A program made the position numbers and the translations under genes. DNA of 64,000 nucleotides from the NCBI GenBank assembly GCA_913062865.1, contig CAJXWO010000004.1, positions 1-64,000 of the forward strand. The letters are read 5' to 3'. The stretch is from an uncultured Paracoccaceae bacterium (GTDB lineage Bacteria > Pseudomonadota > Alphaproteobacteria > Rhodobacterales > Rhodobacteraceae). Below the pieces are notes generated by a model. It was not told where the DNA came from. It did no database searches and was given only the letters and a program-made list of their open reading frames with translations. Positions 7,834-17,940 of the stretch are shown here, in pieces. Within the stretch, counting starts at the first letter, position 1, and the number at the start of each line of letters is the position of its first letter.

Positions 7834-8634
7834 TCAAGCCCTTGGCACAAATCGTGTCTGTTCGGCCCCGTCCGAGGGCGGCATCGCGGCCATTCCGTCC
7901 TCTTCGGTATCCAGCCAGGCCTCGGCCAGGGGCAAGAGCGCGCGATACCCCGCTGCGACCGCGGCACGGGGGTGCGCAAGCGGGCTGTCCGCAGGCATAA
8001 GCTCGGCCGGAATGTCCGGAAAGCGCAGCACGATGCGTCGCCACCGGTGGATCAAAAGCATCCGGGCCGCCGCAGCATCATGCGGATCGGTCAGGCCCGG
8101 GCCCAGCGCCTCCAGATCCTGCGCCAGACGGTCAAGGGACGCGCGATGGGAATCCGACAGAAAGCCTGCCCGCACCTCTTCGGTGATCTCCGTAATCCGC
8201 CCCGCAAGGCGGAAGGACACGCCCGGGTCCAGCGTGTCGCCGGCCGGGCGCAGAACGCCGCCGGAGAAGGGCAGGCCCGCGGCCTCGGTTCCGGTTTCGA
8301 ACCACCATTCGGTGACCGGGCCTGCACGGGGCGCGGCGTAGATCTGTTGCGTTGCCTGGGCGAAAGAGCCCACGCCCTCGGGTGTCAGGCGATAGGTGCT
8401 GATGCGGCCGTTGCGATCGCCCGTGACCCAGCCGTCCCGCGACAAGCGCGAGAGCGCGGTGCGTACCGCACCCGGTTCGACCCCAATGCGGCCCAGGATG
8501 CGCTGAAGCCGCGCCGTATCCATCGCGCCGCCCCTGTGCTGCACCAGATCCCCGAAGACCGAGATGACCAACGACCAGACGCGCAGCCGGCCATCGGCAT
8601 TCAGGGTCTCGATCAGGGGGGCAAGGCGATCCAT
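7834..8634 (-). CDS. paaX: PaaX-family transcriptional repressor of phenylacetate catabolism
   Basis: PaaX represses paa genes and is released by phenylacetyl-CoA. The 266-residue protein shows the N-terminal PaaX winged helix (LRVWSLVISVFGDLVQHRGG, then VEPGAVRTALSRLSRDGWV) at about residues 15-90. The central and C-terminal PaaX domains follow (RLTPEGVGSFAQATQQIYA; RWRRIVLRFPDIPAELMP). Met at 8634 is preferred; the frame to 8703 adds 23 weakly plausible residues. It lies 77 bases downstream of paaZ on the same strand, so it may be read through from it. A second, TetR-type regulator lies at the other end of the cluster. Confidence 0.88.
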   Translation of the reverse strand: MDRLAPLIETLNADGRLRVWSLVISVFGDLVQHRGGAMDTARLQRILGRIGVEPGAVRTALSRLSRDGWVTGDRNGRISTYRLTPEGVGSFAQATQQIYAAPRAGPVTEWWFETGTEAAGLPFSGGVLRPAGDTLDPGVSFRLAGRITEITEEVRAGFLSDSHRASLDRLAQDLEALGPGLTDPHDAAAARMLLIHRWRRIVLRFPDIPAELMPADSPLAHPRAAVAAGYRALLPLAEAWLDTEEDGMAAMPPSDGAEQTRFVPRA

Positions 8635-8688
8635 CGCGCGGGTGGGTACACCGGATCGCACCGGCGGGGAAGCGGTGAGGGCCGTTCT

Positions 8689-8710
8689 GGGTATTTTTGC
8701 CAAGAAGAAG
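8689..8710 (-). repeat. 3' element CTTCTTCTTGG-N3-AAATACC after paaZ
   Basis: Read on the minus strand, this element begins one base after the paaZ stop codon. It matches 18 of 21 positions of a segment at 37581-37601, downstream of the class III aminotransferase terminator hairpin. Both copies lie on the coding strand, immediately 3' of a gene. The function is unknown; see findings. Confidence 0.5.
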
Positions 8711-8711
8711 A

Positions 8712-10736
8712 TCAGGGACGGCTATAGGCGACCATGGTCAGAAGCTCGTATTCGGCCACCTGATCGCCGTCCTGGTTCGTCAGCGTGGCGTTCCAGGCGA
8801 CCTCCCCATAGCTGTCGGTCCGCTGCGTCTTGCGCTTGGCGGTCAGGCGCACCTGCACGCTGTCGCCGGGGCTGACCGGTTTCTTGAAGCTGAGCGCGTT
8901 TAGCCCGGTATTGGCCAGCACCGGACCGGGATCGGGCTGCACGAACAACCCCGCCGCGAAGCTCAGGAGCAGATAGCCATGGGCGACACGTCCGGGGAAG
9001 AACGGGTTCGCGCGCGCGGCGTCCTCGTCCATATGGGCATAAAAGGTGTCGCCGGTGAAATGGGCGAAGTGCTCGATATCCTCGAGCGTGACGGTGCGGG
9101 GATCTGTGTGCAGCGTCTCTCCAATCTCGATCTCGTGGAAGGTGCGCTGAAACGGGTGGGCGGGGCCCTTGCGCTCGGTCGCGCCCGGCACCCATTGCCC
9201 GCCGATGGCCGTCAGGATGTCTGGGCTGCCCTGGATGGCAGTGCGTTGCATGTAATGGAGCACGCCGCGGATGCCGCCCAGCTCTTCGCCGCCGCCGGCA
9301 CGACCCGGGCCGCCATGGGTCATGTGCGGCAGGGGGGAGCCGTGGCCCGTGGCTTCGCCCGCGCTGTCGCGGTTGGTGATGTAGAGCCGTCCGTGCCAGG
9401 CGGCGCTGTCGAGCGCGATGGCCCGCGCGACCTCTGGGTCATGGGTGACGAGGGAGGCCACGAGGGACCCGCCGCCCCGATTGGCGAGTTCGGCGGCATG
9501 GGCGGTGTCGCGATAGGGCAGTATGGTCGAGACGGGGCCAAAGGCCTCGCGCGCATGGACGGCGTGGGCCGCATCCGGGTCGGCGCAGTGCAGCAGGATC
9601 GGCGGCAGATAGGCCCCGTTCGGGTCTCCCCCGTGCTGAAACGCATTCACGTCGCCGGTGATGGTCCGGGTCTCGGCCTGCAAGGTGCCCAGCGTGTCCA
9701 GCACATCGGCCTTTTGCCCCGCCGAGGCGAGCGCGCCCATGCGCACATCGGTCGACGGATCACCGATGGTGATCTTGGCCAGCCGCGCCTCGAGCGCCTC
9801 GGCCACGGCATCCGCCTGCGCCTCGGGCACGATGATACGACGGATGGCGGTGCATTTCTGCCCCGCCTTGGTCGTCATCTCGGCGCTGGCTTCCTTGATG
9901 AACAGATCGAATTCCGGCGTGCCGGGCACCGCATCGGGCCCGAGGATCGTGGCATTCAGGCTGTCCTGTTCCGCGACAAAGCGGGTTGAGTGGCGCAACA
10001 GCACCGGGTTCGAGCGCAGCTTGAACGCGGTATCGGCCGAACCGGTAAAACTGACCACGTCCTGCGGGCCCAGCCGGTCCAAGAGATCGCCCGTGCCGCC
10101 GACGATCAACTGCACGGCACCCTCGGGCAGGAGGCCCGAGTCAAGGATCATGCGAAAACATGCCTCGGTCAGGTAGCAGGTCTGCGTCGCCGGCTTCACG
10201 ATGGCCGGCACACCGGCCAGAAGCGTGGGCGCCAGTTTCTCGAGCATGCCCCAGACGGGAAAGTTGAAGGCGTTGATATGCACCGCGACCCCGCGCAGGG
10301 GTACGGCGATGTGCTGGCCCAGGAAGGTGCCATTCCGCGACAGCTGCTCGACCCCGCCATCGAGATAGACATGCCCATCAGGCATCTCGCGCCGCCCCTT
10401 GGAGGCGATGACGAAGACCGTGCCGATGCCGCCGTCGATGTCGATCCAGCCATCCTTGCGCGTGGCTCCGGTGAGCGGGTTCAGGGCGTAAAGCTCTTCC
10501 TTGCGGGCATCGAGATACTGCGCCAGCGCCTTGAGCATCTTGGCGCGCTCGTGAAACGTCATGGCGCGCAGGGCAGGCCCGCCGGTGCCGGTGGCCCAGT
10601 CGATCATTCCCTGCATGTCGAGCGGCGCACCGCCCGCCACAGCGATCTGCGTGCCGTCGAGCGGGCCGTGGATCGGGCGCGCGTCGGGGCCGGGGCCGAC
10701 CCAGCGCCCCATGGCATAACTGGCGGGTGACAGCAT
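8712..10736 (-). CDS. paaZ: PaaZ: oxepin-CoA hydrolase / 3-oxo-5,6-dehydrosuberyl-CoA semialdehyde dehydrogenase
   Basis: This bifunctional enzyme opens the oxepin ring of phenylacetate catabolism and oxidises the resulting aldehyde. The 674 residues comprise an N-terminal aldehyde dehydrogenase domain (to about 520), with the nucleophile in [11 protein letters not shown] and the acid/base glutamate in [11 protein letters not shown], and a C-terminal MaoC-like (R)-hydratase domain (about 535-674) with the [19 protein letters not shown] motif. GGAGGAG lies 6 bases before the ATG at 10736. The longer frame to 11351 is antisense to paaI. It is divergent from paaI and probably co-regulated through the palindrome between them. 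Confidence 0.94.
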   Translation of the reverse strand: MLSPASYAMGRWVGPGPDARPIHGPLDGTQIAVAGGAPLDMQGMIDWATGTGGPALRAMTFHERAKMLKALAQYLDARKEELYALNPLTGATRKDGWIDIDGGIGTVFVIASKGRREMPDGHVYLDGGVEQLSRNGTFLGQHIAVPLRGVAVHINAFNFPVWGMLEKLAPTLLAGVPAIVKPATQTCYLTEACFRMILDSGLLPEGAVQLIVGGTGDLLDRLGPQDVVSFTGSADTAFKLRSNPVLLRHSTRFVAEQDSLNATILGPDAVPGTPEFDLFIKEASAEMTTKAGQKCTAIRRIIVPEAQADAVAEALEARLAKITIGDPSTDVRMGALASAGQKADVLDTLGTLQAETRTITGDVNAFQHGGDPNGAYLPPILLHCADPDAAHAVHAREAFGPVSTILPYRDTAHAAELANRGGGSLVASLVTHDPEVARAIALDSAAWHGRLYITNRDSAGEATGHGSPLPHMTHGGPGRAGGGEELGGIRGVLHYMQRTAIQGSPDILTAIGGQWVPGATERKGPAHPFQRTFHEIEIGETLHTDPRTVTLEDIEHFAHFTGDTFYAHMDEDAARANPFFPGRVAHGYLLLSFAAGLFVQPDPGPVLANTGLNALSFKKPVSPGDSVQVRLTAKRKTQRTDSYGEVAWNATLTNQDGDQVAEYELLTMVAYSRP

Positions 10737-10799
10737 GGTGATCTCCTCCGTCCTTTGGCGTGCAGCATGGCGCGGGGCGCGGGGGAAATCAACACTCTT

Positions 10800-10811
10800 G
10801 ACCGATCGGTC
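10800..10811. promoter_or_regulatory. Palindromic operator in the paaZ-paaI divergent promoter region
   Basis: GACCGATCGGTC is a perfect 12-base palindrome preceded by TT. It sits between the paaZ start (10736) and the paaI start (10854). Sites of the form ACCGAYCGGT are typical of TetR-family repressors of phenylacetate and acyl-CoA pathways. The TetR gene at the end of the paaIJK operon is the obvious candidate ligand. Which regulator binds is inference. Confidence 0.6.
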
Positions 10812-10853
10812 GGATTTGTGCAGGCTTCGCCGAAACAAGGGGAGGAGGGGCGC

Positions 10854-11284
10854 ATGACGCCTCAGGAACGGGCCGAACGCTCGGCGCAGGCGATGTGGGC
10901 CGATGACACGGCATCGCAACAGATGGGGTTCGTGATCGACCATGTGGGGCCGGGCACGGCGACCCTGTCCTTCACGGTCGAGGACCGGTTCCTGAACGGG
11001 CACGGCATCTGCCATGGCGGGTTCATCTTCACGCTGGCCGACAGCGCGTTCGCCTTTGCCTGCAACAGTTACAACACGCTGGTCGTGGCGCAGGAAAACA
11101 GCATCACCTACCTGTCCCCCGGGCAGGCGGGCGAGCGGCTGATCGCGACGGCAGTCGAGGCCGCGCGGGCGGGGCGTTCGGGTGTCTACGACGTGACGGT
11201 GACCGGCGAGGACGGGCGCAAGGTCGCCCTGTTCCGAGGGCTTTCCCGCCAGATCAGCGGCCAGCATTTCGAGGAGAGCGAGCC

Positions 11285-11288
<4 letters not shown>
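10854..11288 (+). CDS. paaI: PaaI: hydroxyphenylacetyl-CoA thioesterase
   Basis: This is a hotdog-fold thioesterase of 144 residues that rescues CoA from dead-end phenylacetyl-CoA derivatives. The characteristic segment NGHGICHGGFIFTLADSAFAFACNSYN is present at about residues 42-68, with the conserved HGG and the acidic residue of TLAD. GGAGGAG precedes the ATG at 10854, which is preferred over 10755, a start inside the operator region. Its stop overlaps the next ATG by 4 bp (ATGA), indicating translational coupling with paaJ. Confidence 0.92.
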
Positions 11289-12477
<1,189 letters not shown>

Positions 12478-12478
<1 letters not shown>

Positions 12479-13782
12479 TGAAAGACCTGACACCGCCCAA
12501 GGATACGCTCGACCCGATCGAGATCGCCTCGCGCGACGAGATATCGGCGCTGCAGCTGGAGCGCATGAAATGGTCGCTGCGCCACGCCTACGAGAACGTT
12601 CCGTTCTACAAGCAAAGCTTTGACGCGGCGGGCGTGCATCCCGACGATCTGACCGATCTGTCGGACCTCGCGAAGTTTCCGTTTACGGTGAAACAGGATC
12701 TGCGCGACAATTACCCGTTCGGCATGTTCGCCGTGCCGAAAGAGCGGGTAAAGCGCATCCATGCGTCTTCGGGCACGACGGGCCAGCCCACGGTGGTGGG
12801 CTATACCGAGAACGATCTGGATGTCTGGGGATCGGTGGTGGCGCGCTCCCTGCGCGCGTCGGGGCTCCGGCCCGGGGACACGCTGCACAATGCCTATGGC
12901 TATGGCCTATTCACCGGCGGTCTGGGCATTCACCTGGGCGCGGACAAGCTGGGCCTGACCACGGTGCCCATCTCGGGCGGGATGACCCAGCGCCAGGTCC
13001 GCCTGATCGAGGATTTCGGCGCCGTGGGCATCACGGTCACGCCGTCCTATGCCCTGTCCATCCTTGATGAATACGCCGAACAGGGGCGGGACCCGCAGCA
13101 GAGCCCGCTCAAGGTCGGCATCTTCGGGGCCGAGCCCTGGACCAACGCCATGCGGCAGGAAATCGAACAGGCCTTCGACATGCACGCGGTCGACATCTAC
13201 GGCCTGTCCGAGGTCATCGGGCCCGGCGTGGCCAATGAATGCGTCGAGACCAAGGATGGCCTGCATATCTGGGAAGATCACTTCTACCCCGAGATCATCG
13301 ACCCCGAGACGGGCGAGGTGCTGCCCGAGGGCGAACGGGGCGAGCTCGTCTTTACCTCGCTGACGAAAGAGGCGTTCCCGATCATCCGCTACCGCACCCG
13401 GGATCTGACCCGGCTCTTGCCCGGCACCGCGCGCAGCATGCGGCGGATGGAAAAGGTCACGGGCCGGTCGGACGACATGATCATCCTGCGCGGCGTCAAC
13501 GTGTTCCCGACCCAAATCGAGGAACAGTTGATGACCGTGCCGGCGCTGGCGCCGCATTTCCAGATCGAGCTGAACCGCGTGGGCCACAAGGACGAGATGC
13601 GCGTGAAGGTCGAAACCACCGTGGACGGGTTCGAACAGGGCACCGCCGCGGGCCGCGAATTGGCCGCCAAGGTCAAGCAGGTGGTGGGCGTGACCATCGC
13701 CGTCGATGTGTCCGCCCCCGGCGAGGTGGCCCGCAGCCAGGGCAAGGCGGTGCGCATCGTGGACAACCGGCCCCGGGACTGA
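12478..13782 (+). CDS. paaK: Phenylacetate-CoA ligase
   Basis: This adenylate-forming enzyme activates phenylacetate to phenylacetyl-CoA, the first pathway step. The 434-residue length is normal. The P-loop SSGTTGQPTVVGYT is at about residues 99-112, the adenylate motif YGLSEVIGPGVANE at about 242, and the hinge/C-terminal motifs GRSDDMIILRGVNVFP and ARSQGKAVRI follow. The ATG shares its A with the paaJ stop (TGATG). A longer frame from 12430 lies inside paaJ and is rejected. Confidence 0.95.
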
Positions 13783-14351
13783 TGCCGCGCGGGATTGCAC
13801 GGGACCATGACGCCAAGCGCGCCGCCCTGCGCAAGGGCGCCGCGCGCTATTTCGCGGATCATGGGTTCGACCGGGCCTCGATGACCGGGGCCGCACGGGC
13901 ATGCGGTGTGTCCAAGGCGCTGATCTACCACTACTACGATGGCAAGGAGGCGCTGCTGTTCGATATCCTCGACACCCATCTGGGCGAACTAGTCGAGACC
14001 GTGGAAGCCGCGCAGGGCGACGGGCTGACCGGTCTCATCCGCGCAATCCTGTCGGCTTACGAGGATGCGGATGCCGAACACAAGCTGCAGCTGGACGCGC
14101 TGAATACCCTGCCGCCCGAGATGCAGGCGCCGTTGATCGCGCATCAGCGCAGGCTTGTCGCGATCATGTCCGATGCCGTTGCGGCCGAGCGGCCGGGGCT
14201 TGACGCCGACCGCCAGCGCGCTGCCACGATGACGGTCTTCGGCATCCTGAACTGGTTCTACATGTGGCACCGCCCCGGCAAGGGTCTGAGCCGCGCCGCC
14301 TATGCCGAGATGGCCGCAGATTTCGTGCAGGGCGGGCTGCGTGCGGTCTGA
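13782..14351 (+). CDS. TetR-family regulator of the paa operon (PaaR-like)
   Basis: The 189-residue protein has an N-terminal TetR helix-turn-helix at about residues 12-60 (ARYFADHGFDRASMTGAARACGVSKALIYHYYDGKEAL). It is the last gene of the paaIJK run, overlapping the paaK stop by 1 bp, so it is translated with the catabolic genes. TetR-type PaaR regulators, which answer phenylacetyl-CoA, are established in Betaproteobacteria and some alphaproteobacteria. The role here is inferred from position and from the GACCGATCGGTC palindrome in the divergent promoter. Confidence 0.85.
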   Translation: MPRGIARDHDAKRAALRKGAARYFADHGFDRASMTGAARACGVSKALIYHYYDGKEALLFDILDTHLGELVETVEAAQGDGLTGLIRAILSAYEDADAEHKLQLDALNTLPPEMQAPLIAHQRRLVAIMSDAVAAERPGLDADRQRAATMTVFGILNWFYMWHRPGKGLSRAAYAEMAADFVQGGLRAV

Positions 14352-14414
14352 GCCCCTTTTCTCTCGGGTCCGCCCGGCCTAAGGATCGCGGGACAGAAGA
14401 AGGGCATTCAGACC

Positions 14415-15065
14415 ATGGGCGTGATCACTTTGGTGCGGCACGGGCAGGCGAACTCGGCCGCGCAGGACGAGGAAAGCTATGACCGCCTGTCCGACCTCGG
14501 CCACCAACAGGCCGCCTGGCTGGGCGCGCATCTGCGCGACCAGGGCGAAAGCTATGACCTGATCCTGACCGGCACGCTCAAGCGGCACGTTTCAACAGCC
14601 GCGTCCATGGGCACGCTGAGCCCGGACCCGGAGCGGGACGCGCGGCTGAACGAGATGGATTACTTCAACCTGGGCCAGGCGTTGCGGGACACCCACGGCG
14701 TGCCGATGCCCGGACCCAATGACTTCGCCGCGCACTTGCCCCAGGTACTCGAAGCGTGGCACCGGGCCGAGATCCAGGGCAACGAAAGCTTCGCCGATTT
14801 CGAAAGCCGCGTGATCCAAGTTTTGCGCGAAGCCGCGCAACCGGGCAAACGCGTGCTCTGCGTCACCTCGGGCGGGGTGATCGGCATGATGGTGCGCTAT
14901 CTTCTCGACCTCGACCCGAAGCGCATGGCGCATATCCTGCTGCCGATCCTCAACAGCTCGGTCCACCGGGTGCATGTGCAACCCCACGGGCCGATCCTGG
15001 GAGTCTTCAACGCCACGCCACATCTTGACCACCCCGACCGCGCCCATGCGCGGACGCATTACTGA
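14415..15065 (+). CDS. Histidine phosphatase (phosphoglycerate mutase-like) family protein
   Basis: The 216-residue protein begins with the histidine phosphatase catalytic motif LVRHGQAN (residues 6-13). It contains the conserved arginine/glutamate region (LTGTLKRHVSTAASM; ARLNEMDYFNLG) and the second histidine region VLCVTSGGVIGMMVRYLL. The substrate could be a sugar phosphate, an alpha-ribazole phosphate or a small-molecule ester; sequence does not decide. It starts 64 bases after the TetR gene and may have its own promoter. Confidence 0.85.
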   Translation: MGVITLVRHGQANSAAQDEESYDRLSDLGHQQAAWLGAHLRDQGESYDLILTGTLKRHVSTAASMGTLSPDPERDARLNEMDYFNLGQALRDTHGVPMPGPNDFAAHLPQVLEAWHRAEIQGNESFADFESRVIQVLREAAQPGKRVLCVTSGGVIGMMVRYLLDLDPKRMAHILLPILNSSVHRVHVQPHGPILGVFNATPHLDHPDRAHARTHY

Positions 15066-15150
15066 TGACAATCACCCAAGCGACATATGTCTTGTGTGAT
15101 CTGAGTGTGATCGCTTGGTGCAATCCCGGGCGCGGGGCGCCTAGCCCCGT

Positions 15151-15279
15151 GCCGCGTCCGACCCTCCCCCCGGGAGGGCGCACTGGCGATGTTGTTCGCA
15201 GCAGAGGCAACACAAGGGCTTGCGGAATAAACCGCACAGCACGAGCGTTCCGCGGCGCCCACCCAGGGTCGGGCGCGGC
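15151..15279 (+). ncRNA. Structured leader or small RNA before the saccharopine dehydrogenase genes
   Basis: GCCGCGTCCGACCCT (15151-15165) can pair with AGGGTCGGGCGCGGC (15265-15279) over 15 positions with one G-U pair. Inside, GGGCGC (15176-15181) pairs with GCGCCC (15255-15260), TGTTG (15190-15194) with CAACA (15208-15212), and TGCGG (15221-15225) with CCGCA (15232-15236) around an AATAAA loop. A competing hairpin CCCTCCC (15162-15168)/GGGAGGG (15172-15178) would break the outer stem. CCCTTTT follows the structure. The family is unrecognised; it resembles neither SRP nor RNase P RNA. A regulatory leader for the gene starting at 15340 is an inference. Confidence 0.4.
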
Positions 15280-15339
15280 CCTTTTCGCCTGGTCTCAAAG
15301 TCAGGAATTCGATCAATTCAGAACGGATAGGAGCCACCG

Positions 15340-16395
15340 ATGACGCATGTCTGGGTCCGGGCCGAACAGCGGCCCAACGAGGAACGGGTGGGCCTGACGC
15401 CCGAAGGCGCGAAGGCCCTGATCGACGCGGGCCTGCGGGTCACGGTCGAGGAAAGCGATGTGCGCGCCATCCCCATTGACGGCTACCGCGACGCAGGCTG
15501 CGCCACCGCGCCCCAGAACAGCTGGCCGGAGGCCCCCAAAGACGCGATCATTTTCGGGCTCAAGGAACTGCCCGAGGACGGCACGCCGCTCATCCATTGC
15601 CACATCATGTTCGGCCATGCCTACAAGAGGCAGCCTGCGGGGCAAGCGCTGCTGCGCCGGTTCAAGGCGGGCGGCGGCATGCTCTACGATCTGGAATACC
15701 TCGTGGACGAAGATGGCCGCCGGGTCGCCGCGTTCGGCTATTGGGCGGGCTATGCCGGCGCGGCCGTCGCGCTGCGGTGCTGGGCCGCGCAACAGCGCGG
15801 CTCCATCGCAGGGCCCGTGGGCGTCTTTGGCAGCTCGGCCGAACTGCTCGCCGACCTACAAGAGGATCTGATGCGCGCGGGTGCCACCCGCCCAACGGCC
15901 ATCGTCATCGGGGCGTTGGGCCGCGTGGGCACCGGGGCCACGGACCTGTGCACCGCGATGGGCGTGCCCGTTACCCGCTGGGACATGGCCGAAACCGCCC
16001 ATGGCGGGCCCTTCCCGGAAATCCTGGCCCACGACCTCTTCCTGAACTGCATCCTAGCGCGCCCCGGCACGCCGGTGTTCGTCCCTGTTTCGGCAAAAAC
16101 GGCCCCGCGGCGGCTGTCGGTCATCGGCGATATCGCCTGTGATCCGGGCAGCGATTACAATCCGATCCCGGTCTATGACCGCACCACCACTTGGGACGCG
16201 CCCGCGCTGCGTGTGCATGACGACCCGGTGCTCGACGTAACTGCCATCGACAACCTGCCCTCGATGCTGCCCGTGGAATCGTCCGAGGATTATGCCGCGC
16301 AGCTCTTGCCCTCGTTGCTCACGCTCTCCAGTCTGGAGGCCGGCGTCTGGGCACGGGCCAAGGCGGCGTTCGACACACATAGCGCGGAGGTCTGA
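15340..16395 (+). CDS. lys1: Saccharopine dehydrogenase (NAD+, L-lysine-forming), LYS1-type
   Basis: The protein is 351 residues. The N-terminal alanine-dehydrogenase-like half (VRAEQRPNEERVGLTPEGAKALIDAGLRVTVEES) and the central GYWAGYAGAAVAL segment are typical of LYS1-type enzymes. A Rossmann segment VIGALGRVGTGATDL lies at about residues 189-203. The enzyme interconverts lysine plus 2-oxoglutarate with saccharopine. In bacteria with the saccharopine route, including Roseobacter relatives, it usually works in lysine degradation. ATAGGAG lies 7 bases before the ATG. The stop is one base before the ATG of the LYS9-type gene. Confidence 0.92.
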   Translation: MTHVWVRAEQRPNEERVGLTPEGAKALIDAGLRVTVEESDVRAIPIDGYRDAGCATAPQNSWPEAPKDAIIFGLKELPEDGTPLIHCHIMFGHAYKRQPAGQALLRRFKAGGGMLYDLEYLVDEDGRRVAAFGYWAGYAGAAVALRCWAAQQRGSIAGPVGVFGSSAELLADLQEDLMRAGATRPTAIVIGALGRVGTGATDLCTAMGVPVTRWDMAETAHGGPFPEILAHDLFLNCILARPGTPVFVPVSAKTAPRRLSVIGDIACDPGSDYNPIPVYDRTTTWDAPALRVHDDPVLDVTAIDNLPSMLPVESSEDYAAQLLPSLLTLSSLEAGVWARAKAAFDTHSAEV

Positions 16396-16396
16396 G

Positions 16397-17545
16397 ATGA
16401 CGGTTCATTGGTGCGGCACGGGTCTGTCGGCGGTGCCCGGTCTACGGCGGCTGATCCAAAGCGGCACGTCCGTGCTGGTGTGGAACCGCAGCACGGACAA
16501 GGCGCAAGCGGCGGTGGGCGATCTGACCGACGACATCCGCGCCTTCGACCTAGATGCGGTCTCCGAGGCACTGGCACCCGGCGACGTGGTCGTGTCCATG
16601 CTGCCGGCCGATTGGCATGTGCCACTGGCCGAAGCCGCGATCGCAAAGGGCGCACATTTCGTCTCGTCCTCCTATATCGCGCCCGAGATGCGCGCGCTGG
16701 ACGAGGCCGCGCGCGATGCGGGCGTGGCCCTGGTCAACGAGGTTGGGCTGGATCCGGGCATCGACCACCTGATGGCCCATGCGCTGATGGCGGACTACCG
16801 CGCGTCTGACGCGTTCGATGCAGGCAATACGCTCAGCTTCATCTCCTATTGCGGCGGCATCCCCAAGAACCCAAACCCTTTCCGCTACAAGTTCAGCTGG
16901 TCGCCGCTGGGTGTGCTCAAGGCACTACGCTCGCCCTCACGCTCGATCCGCGATTTCTCGGAATTGCGGGTGGATCGCCCGTGGGACGCGATCAGCGCCT
17001 ATACCGCGCCCCTGCCCAGCCCCGAAACCTTCGAGGTCTATCCCAACCGCGACAGCCTGCCCTTCATGGAGGAATACGGGTTCGAACCGCATTGGCCCGT
17101 TCGCGAATTCGTCCGCGGCACCCTGAGGCTCAATGGCTGGTCCGACGCGTGGAAGAATATCTTCACCGAGATAGAGACGCTTTCGGGCCCCGAAGGCGAT
17201 GCGCGGCTCAAGGAGATGTCGGACACGTTCTGGGACGAAAACGCCTATGGCCCGGCCGAGGAGGACCCCGACCGCGTCGTGCTGTGCGTCTCGCTCAAGG
17301 CCGAGAAGGACGGCACGCCTGTCTGGCACAAGACCCATGTCATGGACGCCTGGGGCGATGCCCGGGGCACGGCCATGTCTCGACTTGTGTCGGTGCCGGT
17401 CTCGCTGGCCGTGGACGCGGTGCTGAACCGCCGCATTCCCTCGGGCGTGCATGCCGCCCCCAGCGATCCTGCGCTTGTGGCTGACTGGCTGGGCGAGGTG
17501 GGCCACCTGGCCCAGCACCTCACCGTGGTCGATCATCTAAGCTAG
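16397..17545 (+). CDS. lys9: Saccharopine dehydrogenase (L-glutamate-forming), LYS9-type
   Basis: The 382-residue protein has a truncated N-terminal Rossmann start (VHWCGTGLSAVPGLRRL) and the LYS9 core VNEVGLDPGIDHLMAHALM, followed by ISYCGGIPKNPNPFRYKFSWSP. It splits saccharopine into glutamate and 2-aminoadipate semialdehyde, completing the pathway with the preceding gene. The two activities are fused in plants and animals (LKR/SDH) but separate here. ATG 16397 follows the upstream stop by one base; the frame extending to 16292 is inside the neighbour. No semialdehyde dehydrogenase is adjacent. Confidence 0.92.
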   Translation: MTVHWCGTGLSAVPGLRRLIQSGTSVLVWNRSTDKAQAAVGDLTDDIRAFDLDAVSEALAPGDVVVSMLPADWHVPLAEAAIAKGAHFVSSSYIAPEMRALDEAARDAGVALVNEVGLDPGIDHLMAHALMADYRASDAFDAGNTLSFISYCGGIPKNPNPFRYKFSWSPLGVLKALRSPSRSIRDFSELRVDRPWDAISAYTAPLPSPETFEVYPNRDSLPFMEEYGFEPHWPVREFVRGTLRLNGWSDAWKNIFTEIETLSGPEGDARLKEMSDTFWDENAYGPAEEDPDRVVLCVSLKAEKDGTPVWHKTHVMDAWGDARGTAMSRLVSVPVSLAVDAVLNRRIPSGVHAAPSDPALVADWLGEVGHLAQHLTVVDHLS

Positions 17546-17548
17546 GGT

Positions 17549-17875
17549 TTAGCCGCCCCGGATCAGATCGTCTTCGTCATCAGACAGCGACAGGCCCAGC
17601 GCGTCGGCCCCGTTCTCCAGATGGTCGGAGAGGTGCGGCGTGCCGATCAGGTAATCGGCGGTGGGCGTCGTCGCCTCGGCCTTGGCGGTGGCGATGGCCT
17701 CGGCCAGTTCCTCGGCATCGAAACTGTCGCGCCCGATCCACATCAGCGCCACCAGCGATGCCGCCTCGTCCTCGTTCAGCCGGTCGAGAAAGGCGCGCAG
17801 CTCGGGCTCGGCCCGTTCCAGCTCGCGTGACATCAGCACGACCTGGGCGATCTTGTATTCGGATATCTCAAGCAT
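17549..17875 (-). CDS. DUF3775 domain-containing protein
   Basis: This is a 108-residue acidic cytoplasmic protein of a family without known function. The core is KIAQVVLMSRELERAE, then DEAASLVALMWIGRDSFDAEELAEAIATAKAEA, then TADYLIGTPHLSDHLENGADALG. It is convergent with the LYS9-type gene, 3 bases away. No motif suggests catalysis, and its neighbours do not indicate a role. Confidence 0.82.
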   Translation of the reverse strand: MLEISEYKIAQVVLMSRELERAEPELRAFLDRLNEDEAASLVALMWIGRDSFDAEELAEAIATAKAEATTPTADYLIGTPHLSDHLENGADALGLSLSDDEDDLIRGG

Positions 17876-17898
17876 GGACGCGTCTCCTGTTCCTGGTC

Positions 17899-17929
17899 CG
17901 GCGGACAGTCAAGCGCCCGCCGTCCGCCG
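17899..17929 (-). terminator. Hairpin after the SDR gene, possible terminator
   Basis: CGGCGGAC (17899-17906) pairs with GTCCGCCG (17922-17929) around a 15-base loop. It lies between the end of the leftward ufaD operon (17941) and the start of the DUF3775 gene (17875). There is no T-tract, so termination would need Rho or would be partial. Confidence 0.35.
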
Positions 17930-17940
17930 CGTCCTTGATC

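Noticed and set aside
15151-15279. SRP RNA, 6S RNA or lysine riboswitch as identity of the structured leader
   Set aside because: The conserved SRP loop, the 6S bubble sequences and the lysine riboswitch core are not visible, and the gene context does not fit SRP or 6S.
15059-15337. Small ORFs on both strands in the saccharopine leader
   Set aside because: No family resemblance and no ribosome site. The region is better explained by RNA secondary structure.
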